From Gallintestinimicrobium propionicum (GTDB lineage Bacteria; Bacillota; Clostridia; Lachnospirales; Lachnospiraceae): DNA of 64,000 nt. The stretch covers positions 178,362 through 242,361 of the forward strand of contig NZ_JAOQJY010000002.1 in the NCBI RefSeq assembly GCF_025567525.1, in the 5' to 3' direction. The position numbers and the translations under genes were made by a program. Within the stretch, counting starts at the first letter, position 1; every line of letters starts with the position of its first letter. Below, one piece after another: positions 26,441 to 36,437 of the stretch. The notes below the pieces were generated by a model, which searched no databases, was not told the DNA's origin, and saw only the letters and a program-made list of their open reading frames with translations.

Positions 26441-28446
26441 AAGAAACAATTCAGGATAATCTGGTAAAGAGAAGATACCGCTGGTATCAGGAGCAGATTC
26501 AGAAACAGACCCTCACCTATGACGAGTGGATTCGGGAAAAGGAAGCCCAGGAGGACGAGACACTGCGCGCAGAGCACAGGGTAGAGCACGCGGAGGTGAT
26601 CTCCTACGACGAGTGCCGTGCAGATTTTGATGTGCGTCGGTATGCCCACGGCGCGACGCCGGCGGACATCCTGATTTTCCACGCGCCGGACGCAAGCCCT
26701 GACACGAGAGGCATTTCACATGTGCTCAGCTGGTTTGAAGCCCATCCTGAAACGGTGATCGCCTACGCGGACGAGGATGAAATCGACGAAGCCGGTAAGC
26801 GCAAAAATCCCTGGCTGAAGCCGGACTGGTCGCCGGATACACTGATGTCCTGCTTTTATTTCGGCGGATTCTTTGCGGTGCGCAGACAGGCGATGGAGAA
26901 CTGTCCGTGGCTGGCAGATGAGAACCCACTGCGCAACCTTTATGACCTGGTGCTGCGTCTGACGGAAATTGAGAATGGAACTGCACATATCGACAGCGTG
27001 CTGTTTCATCATGAAAAAATCGAAGTCTGGGGTATGGAAGAGACGTATGATGATCTGAAAAAGGCGGCATATGTAAGAAGAGGCTGGCCTCTTACGCCCT
27101 CCGGGAAGGTTTCAATCATCATCCCGACCAAGGATCATCCCCATATTTTATCGAATTGCATTCATTCTGTCCTGGAAAGTGGAAACTACCGGGATTTTGA
27201 GATCATCGTTGTGGATAACGGAAGCAATGAACAAAACCGTGCAAGAATTGAACGGATGCGCGGCATGTTGAACGAGGATTTCCGGTTCGTTTATCACTAT
27301 GAACCGATGGAGTTCAATTTTTCCAAAATGTGCAACCTTGGCGTGTCCATGGCGACCGGTGATTACATCCTGTTATTGAATGACGATATCGAAATTACGC
27401 AGGACAACTGGCTGGAAAAGCTGATGGAAAAGGCGGTTCTGCCCCACGTCGGCGCGGTGGGCGCAAAGCTGATCTATCCGGGCACGGAGATCATTCAGCA
27501 CGCGGGCATCACCAACATTCATCTGGGACCTGCACACAAGCTGCAGTTCCGCTCCGATGCGCTGGAATTTTATTTCGGGCGCAACCGCATGGCGATGGAT
27601 GTCCTGGGTGTAACCGGAGCCTGCCTTCTGGTGAAAAAAAGCATTTACGATCAGGCGCAAGGACTGTCCGAGAACCTGCGTGTCGCGTTCAACGACGTGG
27701 AATTCTGCTATCATGTATATGAAATGGGCTATTACAACGTGGTACGCAACGATGTGACGCTGACGCATCATGAATCCTTAAGCCGCGGTGCGGACGACAG
27801 CACGGAAAAGCTGCGCCGCCTGCATCAGGAACTGAATCTGCTCTATGAACTGCACCCGTCCCTATACGGAACCGACCCGTTCTATCACAGATATCTGGTA
27901 AAGGATGTGCTGGATGCGGAATTTTATACGGGCTGCCGTTATGATTTTGACAAAAGAGTGGAAAAAGTTTCTCCTGAGAAGATCGAGGGTGTTCTGGAAC
28001 CGCAGTGGCATAATGAGGTGCTGCGCATCGGTGTGGAGTTCGCCGGGGACCTGGGGCGCTGGCAAAGGGGCACTGCAGGAGCAGGAACAGGCGACTGGAT
28101 GATCCAGGGCTGGACGTGGGCACTGCAGGTTGACAACTGTCGGTACGATTTTTCCCTGTTGTTAAAGAAGGTGGATACCGGCTATATTGCGCCCGGCTCC
28201 AGTACGGAAGCACTTCCCGAGGATCGGGGCGAGGTCTGGAGGATTCCCTGTACGAGGCAGTTCCGCCCGGATATCGACGAAAATCTGCACGGAATTGTCC
28301 ATACCGAGCTGCCGGGCGTGTGCGTGACCTTCGATCGGGACAGCCTGCCGGAGGGAGACTACCTGATCGGCTTTTTGTGGGAAGATACCTGCTCGCGGCA
28401 GAAGCTTTACCGCTTCAGTCCGGAAATGCTTACAGTGAGGAAATAA
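26425..28446 (+). CDS. GT2 glycosyltransferase with extra N- and C-terminal regions
   Basis: A 673-residue protein. The TTG start at 26425 is set by AGGAGG eight bases upstream, inside the preceding gene. Residues about 75-200 look like the C half of a degenerate GT2 domain (YADEDEID, KPDWSPD). A full GT-A domain follows at about 228-450 with IIIPTKDH, VVDNGS and the DxD-like LNDDIE. A beta-rich C-terminal region of about 130 residues ends it. It is probably a rhamnosyltransferase or similar sugar transferase extending the exported polysaccharide on the cytoplasmic face. It is followed eight bases later by a second large GT2. Confidence 0.88.
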   Translation: MVSKIKETIQDNLVKRRYRWYQEQIQKQTLTYDEWIREKEAQEDETLRAEHRVEHAEVISYDECRADFDVRRYAHGATPADILIFHAPDASPDTRGISHVLSWFEAHPETVIAYADEDEIDEAGKRKNPWLKPDWSPDTLMSCFYFGGFFAVRRQAMENCPWLADENPLRNLYDLVLRLTEIENGTAHIDSVLFHHEKIEVWGMEETYDDLKKAAYVRRGWPLTPSGKVSIIIPTKDHPHILSNCIHSVLESGNYRDFEIIVVDNGSNEQNRARIERMRGMLNEDFRFVYHYEPMEFNFSKMCNLGVSMATGDYILLLNDDIEITQDNWLEKLMEKAVLPHVGAVGAKLIYPGTEIIQHAGITNIHLGPAHKLQFRSDALEFYFGRNRMAMDVLGVTGACLLVKKSIYDQAQGLSENLRVAFNDVEFCYHVYEMGYYNVVRNDVTLTHHESLSRGADDSTEKLRRLHQELNLLYELHPSLYGTDPFYHRYLVKDVLDAEFYTGCRYDFDKRVEKVSPEKIEGVLEPQWHNEVLRIGVEFAGDLGRWQRGTAGAGTGDWMIQGWTWALQVDNCRYDFSLLLKKVDTGYIAPGSSTEALPEDRGEVWRIPCTRQFRPDIDENLHGIVHTELPGVCVTFDRDSLPEGDYLIGFLWEDTCSRQKLYRFSPEMLTVRK

Positions 28447-28453
28447 TAAAATC

Positions 28454-30412
28454 ATGGAAGAAAAAAAGGACTATCAGGACGCTTACGAGAAAGAACATTA
28501 TAAAGCCGTTTATTTGGCAAACCGGGTCGCTGAGCTGGAGGATCAGGTGGACGATCTGCAGTTCAAATTGAACCGCATCAAAAACAATCCGATCTGGAAA
28601 GCGTCCGGCCCTGCCAGAAAGTGCATGCATTTTGTGATCCGCCAGAAGGACCGTTTGAAAAATTGCGGCAGCCTGTCGGGTGTGATTGCAAAGGTGCGCT
28701 ATAAATCCTGGGAAAAGAAGGCGATGACCCATTACGGCACCCAGAGCTTCCCGTCCGCAGAGGAAAGACAGAAGCAGGAGGCGGCTGTCTTTGAACGGAT
28801 GCCAAAGATCAGTATTCTTGTTCCGTTGTGGAACACGCCGGAAAGCTTTTTAACCGAGATGATCGGCTCCGTCCAGTGGCAGACCTACAAAAACTGGGAG
28901 CTGTGTCTGGCGGACGGTTCGGACGATGCGCACGCCTATGTCGGTGAATACTGCAAAAGGCTGGCGGCGCAGGATTCGAGAATCGTTTATCAGAAGCTTG
29001 CCAAAAACGAGGGCATTTCGGGCAACACGAACGAATGCTATAAGCTTGCATCCGGCGAGTTTATCGGGCTGTTTGACCACGACGATATTCTGCATCCCTG
29101 CGCACTTTACGAGTATGTAAAGGCGATCAACGAAAAGGATGCGGACTTTATTTACTGTGATGAGGCGACGTTTAAGAGCCCGGACATCAACAAGATGATC
29201 ACGATGCACTTCAAGCCGGATTATGCGATCGACAACCTGCGCGCGAACAACTATATTTGTCATTTCAGCGTATTTTCCAGAGAGCTGTTGGATGGCACGG
29301 AGCTGTTTCGGACAAAATTTGACGGCAGCCAGGATCATGATATGATTCTGCGCCTGACGGACAATGCGAAGCATATCGTCCATGTGCCGAAGCTTCTGTA
29401 TTATTGGCGCTCCCATGCAGGCAGTGTTGCGGGCAATATCGAGGCAAAGCCTTACGTGGTCGAAGCGGCGAGAGGCGCGGTTGCGGATCATTTGCGCAGA
29501 CACGGCTTTAAAAACTTTACAATTACGAGCACTCGCGCGTTTGAGACGATTTTTAAAATCAGTTATGAAATTATTGGGGAACCGAAGATTTCTATCATTA
29601 TTCCGAACAAGGATCATGTGGAAGACCTGCGCCGCTGTATCAGCTCCATTGTGGAAAAATCGACCTGGGAAAATTACGAGATCATTGTCGTGGAGAACAA
29701 CAGCGAGACGAAGGAGATTTTTTCCTACTATGACGAGCTGCAGAATAATCCGCAGATCCGCGTGGTGACCTTCGAGGGTAAATTTAATTATTCGAAAATC
29801 AACAATTTCGGCGTCTCTCTTGCGACCGGAGACTATGTGCTGTTGTTAAACAACGATACGCAGGTAATTACGATCAACTGGATGGAAGAGCTTCTGATGT
29901 ATGCGCAGCGCCCGGACGTCGGCGCAGTCGGCGGAAAGCTTTACTATGGGGATAAAACGATCCAGCATGCGGGCGTCGTGATCGGACTTGGCGCGCATCG
30001 GACGGCGGGACATGTGCATTACCGCCAGAAGCGGGAAAATTTAGGATACATGGGACGTCTGTGCTATGCGCAGGACATGACGGCAGTAACCGGAGCATGT
30101 CTTTTGGTGAAAAAATCGCTCTATGAGCAGGTCGGCGGTCTGGACGAGAGCTTTGAAATTTCATTAAACGATGTGGACTTCTGTTTGAAGCTGCGCAAGG
30201 CTGGTTATCTGAACGTCTTTACGCCCTTTGCCGAGCTGTATCATTTCGAATCGATTTCGAGAGGATTAGACGATCAGGGAGAAAAAGCAAAACGGTATAA
30301 CGAAGAGTCCGAACGCTTCCGCAACAAATGGAAAGCTGAGCTGGAAGCCGGAGATCCTTATTTCAACCCGAATTTTTCGTTAGATAAATCTGACTTTTCT
30401 TTACGGGTCTGA
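28454..30412 (+). CDS. Two-domain GT2 glycosyltransferase
   Basis: A 652-residue protein with a coiled-coil-like N-terminus and two GT2 domains in tandem. The first has ISILVPLWN, GLFDHDDIL and CDEATFK; the second has ISIIIPNKDH, VVENNS and LLNNDTQ. Two active sites in one chain suggest a polymerase that alternates two linkages, as in several rhamnan and O-antigen synthases. The first domain is related to the single-domain GT at 32,411 and the second to the GT at 26,425. No membrane segment is visible, so it should act in the cytoplasm on lipid-linked glycan before ABC export. Confidence 0.9.
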   Translation: MEEKKDYQDAYEKEHYKAVYLANRVAELEDQVDDLQFKLNRIKNNPIWKASGPARKCMHFVIRQKDRLKNCGSLSGVIAKVRYKSWEKKAMTHYGTQSFPSAEERQKQEAAVFERMPKISILVPLWNTPESFLTEMIGSVQWQTYKNWELCLADGSDDAHAYVGEYCKRLAAQDSRIVYQKLAKNEGISGNTNECYKLASGEFIGLFDHDDILHPCALYEYVKAINEKDADFIYCDEATFKSPDINKMITMHFKPDYAIDNLRANNYICHFSVFSRELLDGTELFRTKFDGSQDHDMILRLTDNAKHIVHVPKLLYYWRSHAGSVAGNIEAKPYVVEAARGAVADHLRRHGFKNFTITSTRAFETIFKISYEIIGEPKISIIIPNKDHVEDLRRCISSIVEKSTWENYEIIVVENNSETKEIFSYYDELQNNPQIRVVTFEGKFNYSKINNFGVSLATGDYVLLLNNDTQVITINWMEELLMYAQRPDVGAVGGKLYYGDKTIQHAGVVIGLGAHRTAGHVHYRQKRENLGYMGRLCYAQDMTAVTGACLLVKKSLYEQVGGLDESFEISLNDVDFCLKLRKAGYLNVFTPFAELYHFESISRGLDDQGEKAKRYNEESERFRNKWKAELEAGDPYFNPNFSLDKSDFSLRV

Positions 30413-30428
30413 AAAAATAGTGTATACT
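30400..30428 (+). promoter_or_regulatory. Promoter for the phosphoglucomutase gene
   Basis: TTTACG and TATACT at 17-bp spacing, with TG directly before the -10. It overlaps the end of the preceding GT gene and gives about 85 bases of leader. Confidence 0.5.
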
Positions 30429-30521
30429 AACTTAAAGAAGATGCACTGCAGCCAAGGGAAGACTGACAGGCAGGGACGTAAGAGACGGCAGGCATCAGAA
30501 AAGATGGAGGTAGCAAAAGCG

Positions 30522-32243
30522 ATGAATTACATGGATCAGTACAAATTCTGGCTGGAGGATTCCTACTTTGATGAAGGAACCAAGGAAGAGCTCCGCAAAA
30601 TTGCAGATAATCAGGCGGAGATTGAAGATCGTTTTTACAAGGATCTGGCGTTTGGTACCGGCGGTCTGCGCGGTGTGATCGGAGCCGGAACCAACCGGAT
30701 GAATATTTATACTGTCAGAAAAGCAACACAGGGTCTGGCAAACTACATTTTAAAGCAGGGCGGCGCTGAAAAGGGCGTTGCAATTGCATACGACAGCCGT
30801 TATTATTCTCCTGAATTTGCAGATGAGGCTGCACTGTGCATGGCTGCAAACGGCATTAAGGCGTATGTATTCGATGAACTCCGTCCGACACCTGAGCTGT
30901 CCTTTGCACTGCGTACCTTAGGCTGTATTTCCGGTATCGTTGTAACGGCGAGCCACAATCCTCCGGAATACAACGGCTACAAGGTTTACTGGGAGGACGG
31001 TGCACAGGTAACTGCCCCCAAGGATCATGAGATCATCGACGAGGTAGAGCATGTAACCGATTTCCATACGGTAAAAACCATGTCCAAGGACGATGCCATC
31101 GAAGCTGGTCTGTATCAGTACATCGGCGAAGAAATCGACGTTGCCTACATGGAAGAGTTAAAGAAACAGATCATTCATCCCGAAATCATCAAAGAAGTAG
31201 CGGATGAACTGAAAATCGTGTACACACCGTTCCATGGTACCGGCAACAAGCCCGTCAGAAGAATTCTGGCTGAGCTGGGCTTCAAGCACGTTTATGTTGT
31301 TCCCGAACAGGAACGTCCCGATCCTGCATTTACGACGCTGGATTACCCGAACCCTGAAGATCCCAAGGCATTTACCCTGGCATTAAAGCTTGCAAAGAAG
31401 GTGGACGCAGACATCGTTCTGGCTACTGACCCGGATGCAGACCGTCTCGGCATTTATGCAAAGGATTCCAAGACCGGCGAGTACATGCCCTTCACCGGCA
31501 ACATGTCCGGCATGCTGATTGCAGAGTACATCCTGCGCGAGCGCACCGCTACCAACCGGATGCCGGTTGATCCTGTTATGGTATCCACCATCGTTACGAC
31601 CAATATGGCAGCAGCGATTGCAGCAGATTATAACGTAGAATTAAGAGAAGTCCTGACCGGCTTTAAGTATATCGGCGAGCAGATCAAATGGATGGAACAG
31701 GCTGGAAAAGGCCACTATGTATTCGGTCTGGAAGAGTCCTACGGCTGTCTGGCAGGCACCCATGCAAGAGATAAGGACGCGATCGTTGCAGTAATGTGTC
31801 TGTGCGAGACCGCTGCATGGTGCAAGAAGCACGGCATGACCTGCTGGGATCAGATGCTTGCGCTGTATGAGAAATATGGCTACTACAAAGAAACTCAGTA
31901 TGCTATTACTCTGAAGGGAATCGACGGCGCAGCCCAGATTTCCGCAATGATGGATAAGCTTCGCAGCAATCCTCCGAAGAATTTCGGCGACCTGCAGGTT
32001 GTAGAGATGCGCGACTACGATAAGGATCAGGTTAAAGATATGGCAACCGGCGAGGTTCGTCCGACCGGACTTCCCAAGTCCAACGTTCTGTACTTTGAAC
32101 TGACCAACAATTCCTGGTGCTGTGCACGTCCTTCCGGAACCGAGCCTAAGATTAAATTCTATATGGGCGTAAAGGGAACCAGCCTGGAGGATGCACAGGC
32201 AAAGGTTGACAAGCTGACCGCTGACCTGAAGGCAATTCTGTAA
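30522..32243 (+). CDS. Phosphoglucomutase / phosphomannomutase
   Basis: A 573-residue alpha-D-phosphohexomutase of the long PgcA type. The phosphoserine loop TASHNPPEYNGYK has Ser144, the metal loop is DPDADRLG and the sugar loop GLEESYG. It should interconvert glucose-6-phosphate and glucose-1-phosphate, feeding RmlA. The ATG at 30522 follows GGAGG at 11 bases; an in-frame ATG at 30504 lies before that site. The codon choice looks more optimised than in the neighbouring GT genes, fitting a highly expressed central enzyme with its own promoter. Confidence 0.93.
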   Translation: MNYMDQYKFWLEDSYFDEGTKEELRKIADNQAEIEDRFYKDLAFGTGGLRGVIGAGTNRMNIYTVRKATQGLANYILKQGGAEKGVAIAYDSRYYSPEFADEAALCMAANGIKAYVFDELRPTPELSFALRTLGCISGIVVTASHNPPEYNGYKVYWEDGAQVTAPKDHEIIDEVEHVTDFHTVKTMSKDDAIEAGLYQYIGEEIDVAYMEELKKQIIHPEIIKEVADELKIVYTPFHGTGNKPVRRILAELGFKHVYVVPEQERPDPAFTTLDYPNPEDPKAFTLALKLAKKVDADIVLATDPDADRLGIYAKDSKTGEYMPFTGNMSGMLIAEYILRERTATNRMPVDPVMVSTIVTTNMAAAIAADYNVELREVLTGFKYIGEQIKWMEQAGKGHYVFGLEESYGCLAGTHARDKDAIVAVMCLCETAAWCKKHGMTCWDQMLALYEKYGYYKETQYAITLKGIDGAAQISAMMDKLRSNPPKNFGDLQVVEMRDYDKDQVKDMATGEVRPTGLPKSNVLYFELTNNSWCCARPSGTEPKIKFYMGVKGTSLEDAQAKVDKLTADLKAIL

Positions 32244-32335
32244 AAGAAAAAGCCGGAGCACCAGCAGCGTATTTTGCAGCAAAAATGCAGCATGCGCTCT
32301 GGCATAGGGTTTATATCACGAATCAAAAGGACACG

Positions 32336-32378
32336 GCGCGTGCCCGGTGTCGGAGTTTTCCGGCACTTGGGCACGCGC
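32336..32378 (+). repeat. Strong hairpin before a GT gene
   Basis: GCGCGTGCCC pairs perfectly with GGGCACGCGC, and the stem continues with GGTGTCGGA / TCCGGCACT around a GTTT loop. No U-run follows, so it could stabilise or space the message ahead of the next gene rather than end it. Confidence 0.6.
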
Positions 32379-32410
32379 AGGCGTCTGTAGCAGGAAAAGG
32401 AGTTCGACGG

Positions 32411-33790
32411 ATGTCTGTTTTTTCCCTATCCAATCTGAAAAAAACCTGGTATTATCTGCAGAAAAACGGAATCAGAAATGCCGTGTGGGCGGTGTTAGAG
32501 CGGATTGGGCAGGAACAGGAGGTCTATACCTGGCAGGAGCCGGACGAAAAGACACTTTCGTTCCAACGGGAGCATTCTGCTTCCTTGCGCATCAGTATCG
32601 TCGTTCCGGCATACCGGACGAAAAAAGAGCATCTGGAGGCGATGCTTAATAGCGTGTCGAGGCAGTCGTATCCGCACTGGGAGCTGATTGTAGCGGATGC
32701 GGGAGGCACGGCAGAGTCTGTACAGGCCTGGGCAAAAAAGAACGGAATCTGTCTGCGGGAAGCGGCAGATGCATCAAATCTTGCAGAATGGAAGGATCAG
32801 AGCATCGTGCTCTGCACCCTTTCCGAAAACAAAGGAATTTCCGCCAATACGAACGCAGGAATTGAACTTGCAGCGGGAGACGCGGTCGGTCTGCTGGATC
32901 ACGACGATCTGCTGACTGCGAATGCACTCTGGGAGATGGCGGATTGTCTGGAAAAAGAAAAAAAGCGCGGAAAACAAAAGCTTGTGCTGTTTTCCGATGA
33001 AGATAAATGCGACGGAGCGGCGAGCCGCTTCTATGAGCCGAATTTCAAGCCGGATTTTGACGGGGAAATGCTTTTGACCAACAATTATATCTGTCATTTT
33101 ACGGTGATCGAAACGGCATTTTTGAAAGAATTAAAGCTGCGCAGCGGATTTGACGGGGCGCAGGATTACGATCTGATGCTGCGGGCGTATGCGGCAGGCG
33201 GACAGTTTGTGCATGTGCCGAAGGTGCTGTACCACTGGCGCTGCCATGAAGCGTCTACGGCGTCGAACCCGCAGAGCAAGCGCTACGCTTACGAGGCGGG
33301 GCAGCGTGCGCTGGAAGATTATTGTCTTCGAAAAGGCTGGAAGGCGACAGTGAGCGGGCTGAAACATCTTGGCTTTTATCGGGAAGACTATGAAGACAGT
33401 GTATTTTGCCAGCGCCCGGAAATCGGAATTTGGGCAAAGCCTCTGCCGGGGGGCAGGGATGTTTTTGGCATCCGGCATCCGAAAGGCTTCCTGGTGAGCG
33501 GACTGTATGAAAACGACGGTTCGATGCGGTATGCAGGGCTTCGGAAAGGATATTCCGGACCGATGCACCGTGCAGCGCTGCAGCAGAGCGCACCGGCAGC
33601 AGACCTGCGCAGCATGGAGGTTTGCAGCGCATTAAAGGAGCGTTACGCGCAGACGATAGCGGAATTAAAAGAAGCCTGCCAGGGGCTTCCGACGGCAGCG
33701 CAGGAAACAAAGATCCTTCAAAAGAGTATGGAATTTTGTAAAGAAGCGACAGCGGCAGGGTATGGGATTTTATGGGATCCGCAGGCGTAA
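32411..33790 (+). CDS. GT2 glycosyltransferase
   Basis: A 459-residue protein with one GT-A domain (about residues 60-290): ISIVVPAYRT, GLLDHDDLL and FSDEDKCDG motifs, and YDLMLR further on. It matches the first domain of the two-domain GT at 28,454, including the NYICHFTV segment. The last 150 residues carry no recognisable domain. The start at 32411 follows AGGAG; an in-frame ATG at 32285 precedes the long hairpin. Probably adds sugars to the rhamnose-containing polysaccharide. Confidence 0.87.
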   Translation: MSVFSLSNLKKTWYYLQKNGIRNAVWAVLERIGQEQEVYTWQEPDEKTLSFQREHSASLRISIVVPAYRTKKEHLEAMLNSVSRQSYPHWELIVADAGGTAESVQAWAKKNGICLREAADASNLAEWKDQSIVLCTLSENKGISANTNAGIELAAGDAVGLLDHDDLLTANALWEMADCLEKEKKRGKQKLVLFSDEDKCDGAASRFYEPNFKPDFDGEMLLTNNYICHFTVIETAFLKELKLRSGFDGAQDYDLMLRAYAAGGQFVHVPKVLYHWRCHEASTASNPQSKRYAYEAGQRALEDYCLRKGWKATVSGLKHLGFYREDYEDSVFCQRPEIGIWAKPLPGGRDVFGIRHPKGFLVSGLYENDGSMRYAGLRKGYSGPMHRAALQQSAPAADLRSMEVCSALKERYAQTIAELKEACQGLPTAAQETKILQKSMEFCKEATAAGYGILWDPQA

Positions 33791-33799
33791 GCCGCAGAT

Positions 33800-33854
33800 A
33801 GAGCGCACCGCGGCAGGCGGCTTTGTTGCTGCGTAGGCAGGCGATCCGCGCTCT
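33800..33854 (+). repeat. GC-rich hairpin spacer between two GT genes
   Basis: AGAGCGC (33800-33806) pairs with GCGCTCT (33848-33854) around a loop that can itself fold (GCGGCAGGCGGC and similar). The 121-base gap between the GT genes holds little else. Confidence 0.45.
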
Positions 33855-33911
33855 GAGGCTCTCTCTCGCGCGGACGGCAAACACAGGAAACATGAGGAGC
33901 AAAATCGGTGG

Positions 33912-34868
33912 ATGAAGACGACCGTGGTAATACCGAACTATAACGGAAAACATTTTCTGCAGGACTGTCTGGACAGCCTGCTTCAGAGCACAGTGGAATT
34001 CGCCGTGATCGTTGTGGATAACGGGTCGACGGACGGAAGTGTTTCGTGGATACAGGAGCATTTTCCGCAGGTGAAGCTGATCTGTTTTTCGGAAAATAAG
34101 GGTTTTTGTACGGCAGTCAATACCGGAATTGAAGCTGCTGCTACACCGTATGTTTTTCTTTTAAATAACGACACAAAAACCGATCGCTTCTGTCTGGAAC
34201 GTCTGGAAAGGGCAATGGAAGCGGATGAGAAGATTTTTTCAGTCGGGGCGAAGATGCTTTCGATGAAGGAACCGGAGCTTGTCGATACGGCGGGGGATCT
34301 GTACTCGGCATTTGGCTGGGCGTATGCGATTGGCAAAGGAAGGCCTTCTTCCAATTACACAGCGCCAAAGCGTGTTTTTTCCAATTGCGCAGGGGCGGCG
34401 CTCTACCGCAAGGCACATCTGGAGCAGATCGGAGGGTTCGACGAGCTTCATTTTGCATACCTGGAAGATGTGGATATCGGATACCGGGCGCAGATTTTCG
34501 GACTGAAAAATGTCACAGAGCCGGCTGCAGTCGTCTATCACGCGGGGAGCGGTTCTACCGGTTCGCGGTACAATGCGTTTAAGGTGACACATTCTTCGAG
34601 AAACAATATTTATCTGATCTATAAAAATATGCCGCTGCTGCAGCTGATCCTGAATTTGCCTTTTTTGCTGGCGGGATTTTTGATGAAACAGCTGTTTTTT
34701 ATGAAAAAAGGATTTGGAGCGACTTACGCAAAAGGAATCCGGGCGGGAATCTGTTTGTCTGCTTCGAAAGCGGGACGCGCGCATAAGGTCCCCTTTGCAG
34801 GACGAAATTTGCTGCATTATTGCAGTTTGCAGTTACAGCTGTGGGTCAACCTGTTTCGGCGTGTGTAA
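33912..34868 (+). CDS. GT2 rhamnosyltransferase-like protein
   Basis: A 318-residue GT2 protein of the WbbL/RfbN type. It has VVIPNYNG at the N-terminus, VVDNGSTDGS, LLNNDTK as the DxD-like metal site, and a YLEDVDIGYRA motif (the ED of the catalytic base region). A hydrophobic stretch near residues 245-262 may dip into the membrane. Such enzymes add the first rhamnose to a lipid-linked sugar. The start codon is only moderately supported, since the nearest AGGAG is 12 bases away. It lies upstream of the WbaP-type gene whose product it would act on. Confidence 0.87.
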   Translation: MKTTVVIPNYNGKHFLQDCLDSLLQSTVEFAVIVVDNGSTDGSVSWIQEHFPQVKLICFSENKGFCTAVNTGIEAAATPYVFLLNNDTKTDRFCLERLERAMEADEKIFSVGAKMLSMKEPELVDTAGDLYSAFGWAYAIGKGRPSSNYTAPKRVFSNCAGAALYRKAHLEQIGGFDELHFAYLEDVDIGYRAQIFGLKNVTEPAAVVYHAGSGSTGSRYNAFKVTHSSRNNIYLIYKNMPLLQLILNLPFLLAGFLMKQLFFMKKGFGATYAKGIRAGICLSASKAGRAHKVPFAGRNLLHYCSLQLQLWVNLFRRV

Positions 34869-34926
34869 GCGGTGAATGTGGGCGTACACAAGTGTTACGG
34901 TTTGACTGCGCGATTCGTAAAAATCC

Positions 34927-34955
34927 TTGTGCTTTGCTGGAAGGTATTGTATACT
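34927..34955 (+). promoter_or_regulatory. Promoter for the WbaP-type and LCP genes
   Basis: TTGTGC and a TATACT box separated by 17 bases, 28 bases upstream of the start codon at 34983. Confidence 0.6.
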
Positions 34956-34982
34956 ACATTTTGAATATGGGGACGAGCCGTA

Positions 34983-36401
34983 ATGATAAAGGATAATCAA
35001 CGTTATTTGAACCGGCTTCATGTTGTTGTAGATGCCGTGGTTACAGCAGCTTCCTATCTGTTGGCCTGGTGGCTGATGTTCGGGAGCCGCTTTGCAGATA
35101 AAGAAATAGGTGTACTGGACATGGGCATATATTTTTCCGCCCTTTATTTTGTTGTGCCCGGTTATCTGATCCTTTATTACTGGAACAAATTGTATACGCC
35201 GAAGCGTGTACAACGCCCGGAAAATGAAATACTGAATATTATCAGGGCGAATCTGATCGGAATTATCCTGTTTCTTGCAGGGTTATACCTCGCCAACTCC
35301 ATCGACCGCGAGCTGCAGCATTTTTCCCGCGGCATGCTGGCATTATTTGCTATCATCAATACGATTTCGGGAATTCTGGTGCGTGCGCTGATCCGTAGAA
35401 TCCTGCATCTGATGCGCAAACGCGGTTATAATTTGAAACACATTTTGCTGGTGGGGTATTCTCGTGCGGCGGAAGCTTATATCGACCGGATTATCGCCAA
35501 TCCCCAGTGGGGCTATATGGTGCGGGGCATTCTGGACGATAATGTGCCGAGAGGCGCGGTTTACAAGGGAGTCAAGGTGCTTGGTTCCATCGATAACCTG
35601 CCCTTTATCCTGCCGGAAAACAAACTGGATGAGATCGCTGTGACCCTTGCGCTGCAGGACTACGACCGTCTGGAAGAGATTGTCAATCTCTGTGAAAAAT
35701 CCGGCGTGCATACGAAGTTTATTCCGGACTATAACAGCCTGATTCCGGGCAAGCCTTATACGGAGGATCTTGGCGGACTGCCGGTTATCAACATCCGTTA
35801 TGTCCCGCTGAGCAACACATTAAATGCGGTTGCAAAGCGCGCTGTGGATATTGTCGGTTCGCTTTGCGGATTGATAGTGACGTCGCCGCTTCTTTTGATC
35901 GTAGCAATTTTGATCCGTGCGACGAGTAAGGGACCGATTATTTTCAGTCAGGAAAGAATCGGACAGCACAATCATGCGTTTAAAATGTACAAATTCCGTA
36001 CAATGTATGTTCAGGACACTAAGGAAGAAAAGAAGGGCTGGACGACGAAAAACGATCCCCGCGTCACAAAGGTGGGGCGGATTCTGCGCAAGACCAGCAT
36101 TGATGAGCTGCCGCAGCTGTTTAATATCCTGATCGGGGATATGAGTCTGGTAGGTCCCAGACCGGAGCGCCCGCAGTATGTTGAGAAGTTTAAGGAAGAG
36201 ATTCCGCGTTATATGATCAAGCACCAGGTTCGTCCGGGGCTGACCGGCTGGGCGCAGATCAACGGCTACCGGGGAGATACGTCGATTCGCAAACGAATTG
36301 AGTATGACATTTATTATATTGAAAACTGGAGCATGAGCTTTGATTTCAAAATCATGTTTTTAACTATTTTTAGAGGATTTATCAACGAAAACGCGTATTG
36401 A
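34983..36401 (+). CDS. Undecaprenyl-phosphate sugar phosphotransferase (WbaP-type)
   Basis: A 472-residue initiating transferase. Four or five membrane segments in the first 130 residues are followed by a Rossmann-like domain (about 140-270), another membrane segment and the C-terminal bacterial sugar transferase domain with KMYKFRTM, then KTSIDELPQLFN and GDMSLVGPRPE. It moves a sugar-1-phosphate from a nucleotide sugar to undecaprenyl phosphate, starting polysaccharide synthesis at the inner face of the membrane. It has its own promoter and is followed by the LCP gene 36 bases later, so initiation and wall attachment appear co-expressed. Confidence 0.94.
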   Translation: MIKDNQRYLNRLHVVVDAVVTAASYLLAWWLMFGSRFADKEIGVLDMGIYFSALYFVVPGYLILYYWNKLYTPKRVQRPENEILNIIRANLIGIILFLAGLYLANSIDRELQHFSRGMLALFAIINTISGILVRALIRRILHLMRKRGYNLKHILLVGYSRAAEAYIDRIIANPQWGYMVRGILDDNVPRGAVYKGVKVLGSIDNLPFILPENKLDEIAVTLALQDYDRLEEIVNLCEKSGVHTKFIPDYNSLIPGKPYTEDLGGLPVINIRYVPLSNTLNAVAKRAVDIVGSLCGLIVTSPLLLIVAILIRATSKGPIIFSQERIGQHNHAFKMYKFRTMYVQDTKEEKKGWTTKNDPRVTKVGRILRKTSIDELPQLFNILIGDMSLVGPRPERPQYVEKFKEEIPRYMIKHQVRPGLTGWAQINGYRGDTSIRKRIEYDIYYIENWSMSFDFKIMFLTIFRGFINENAY

Positions 36402-36437
36402 TTTAGATGCGTGAAAAAAACACAAGGAGAGGAAAAC

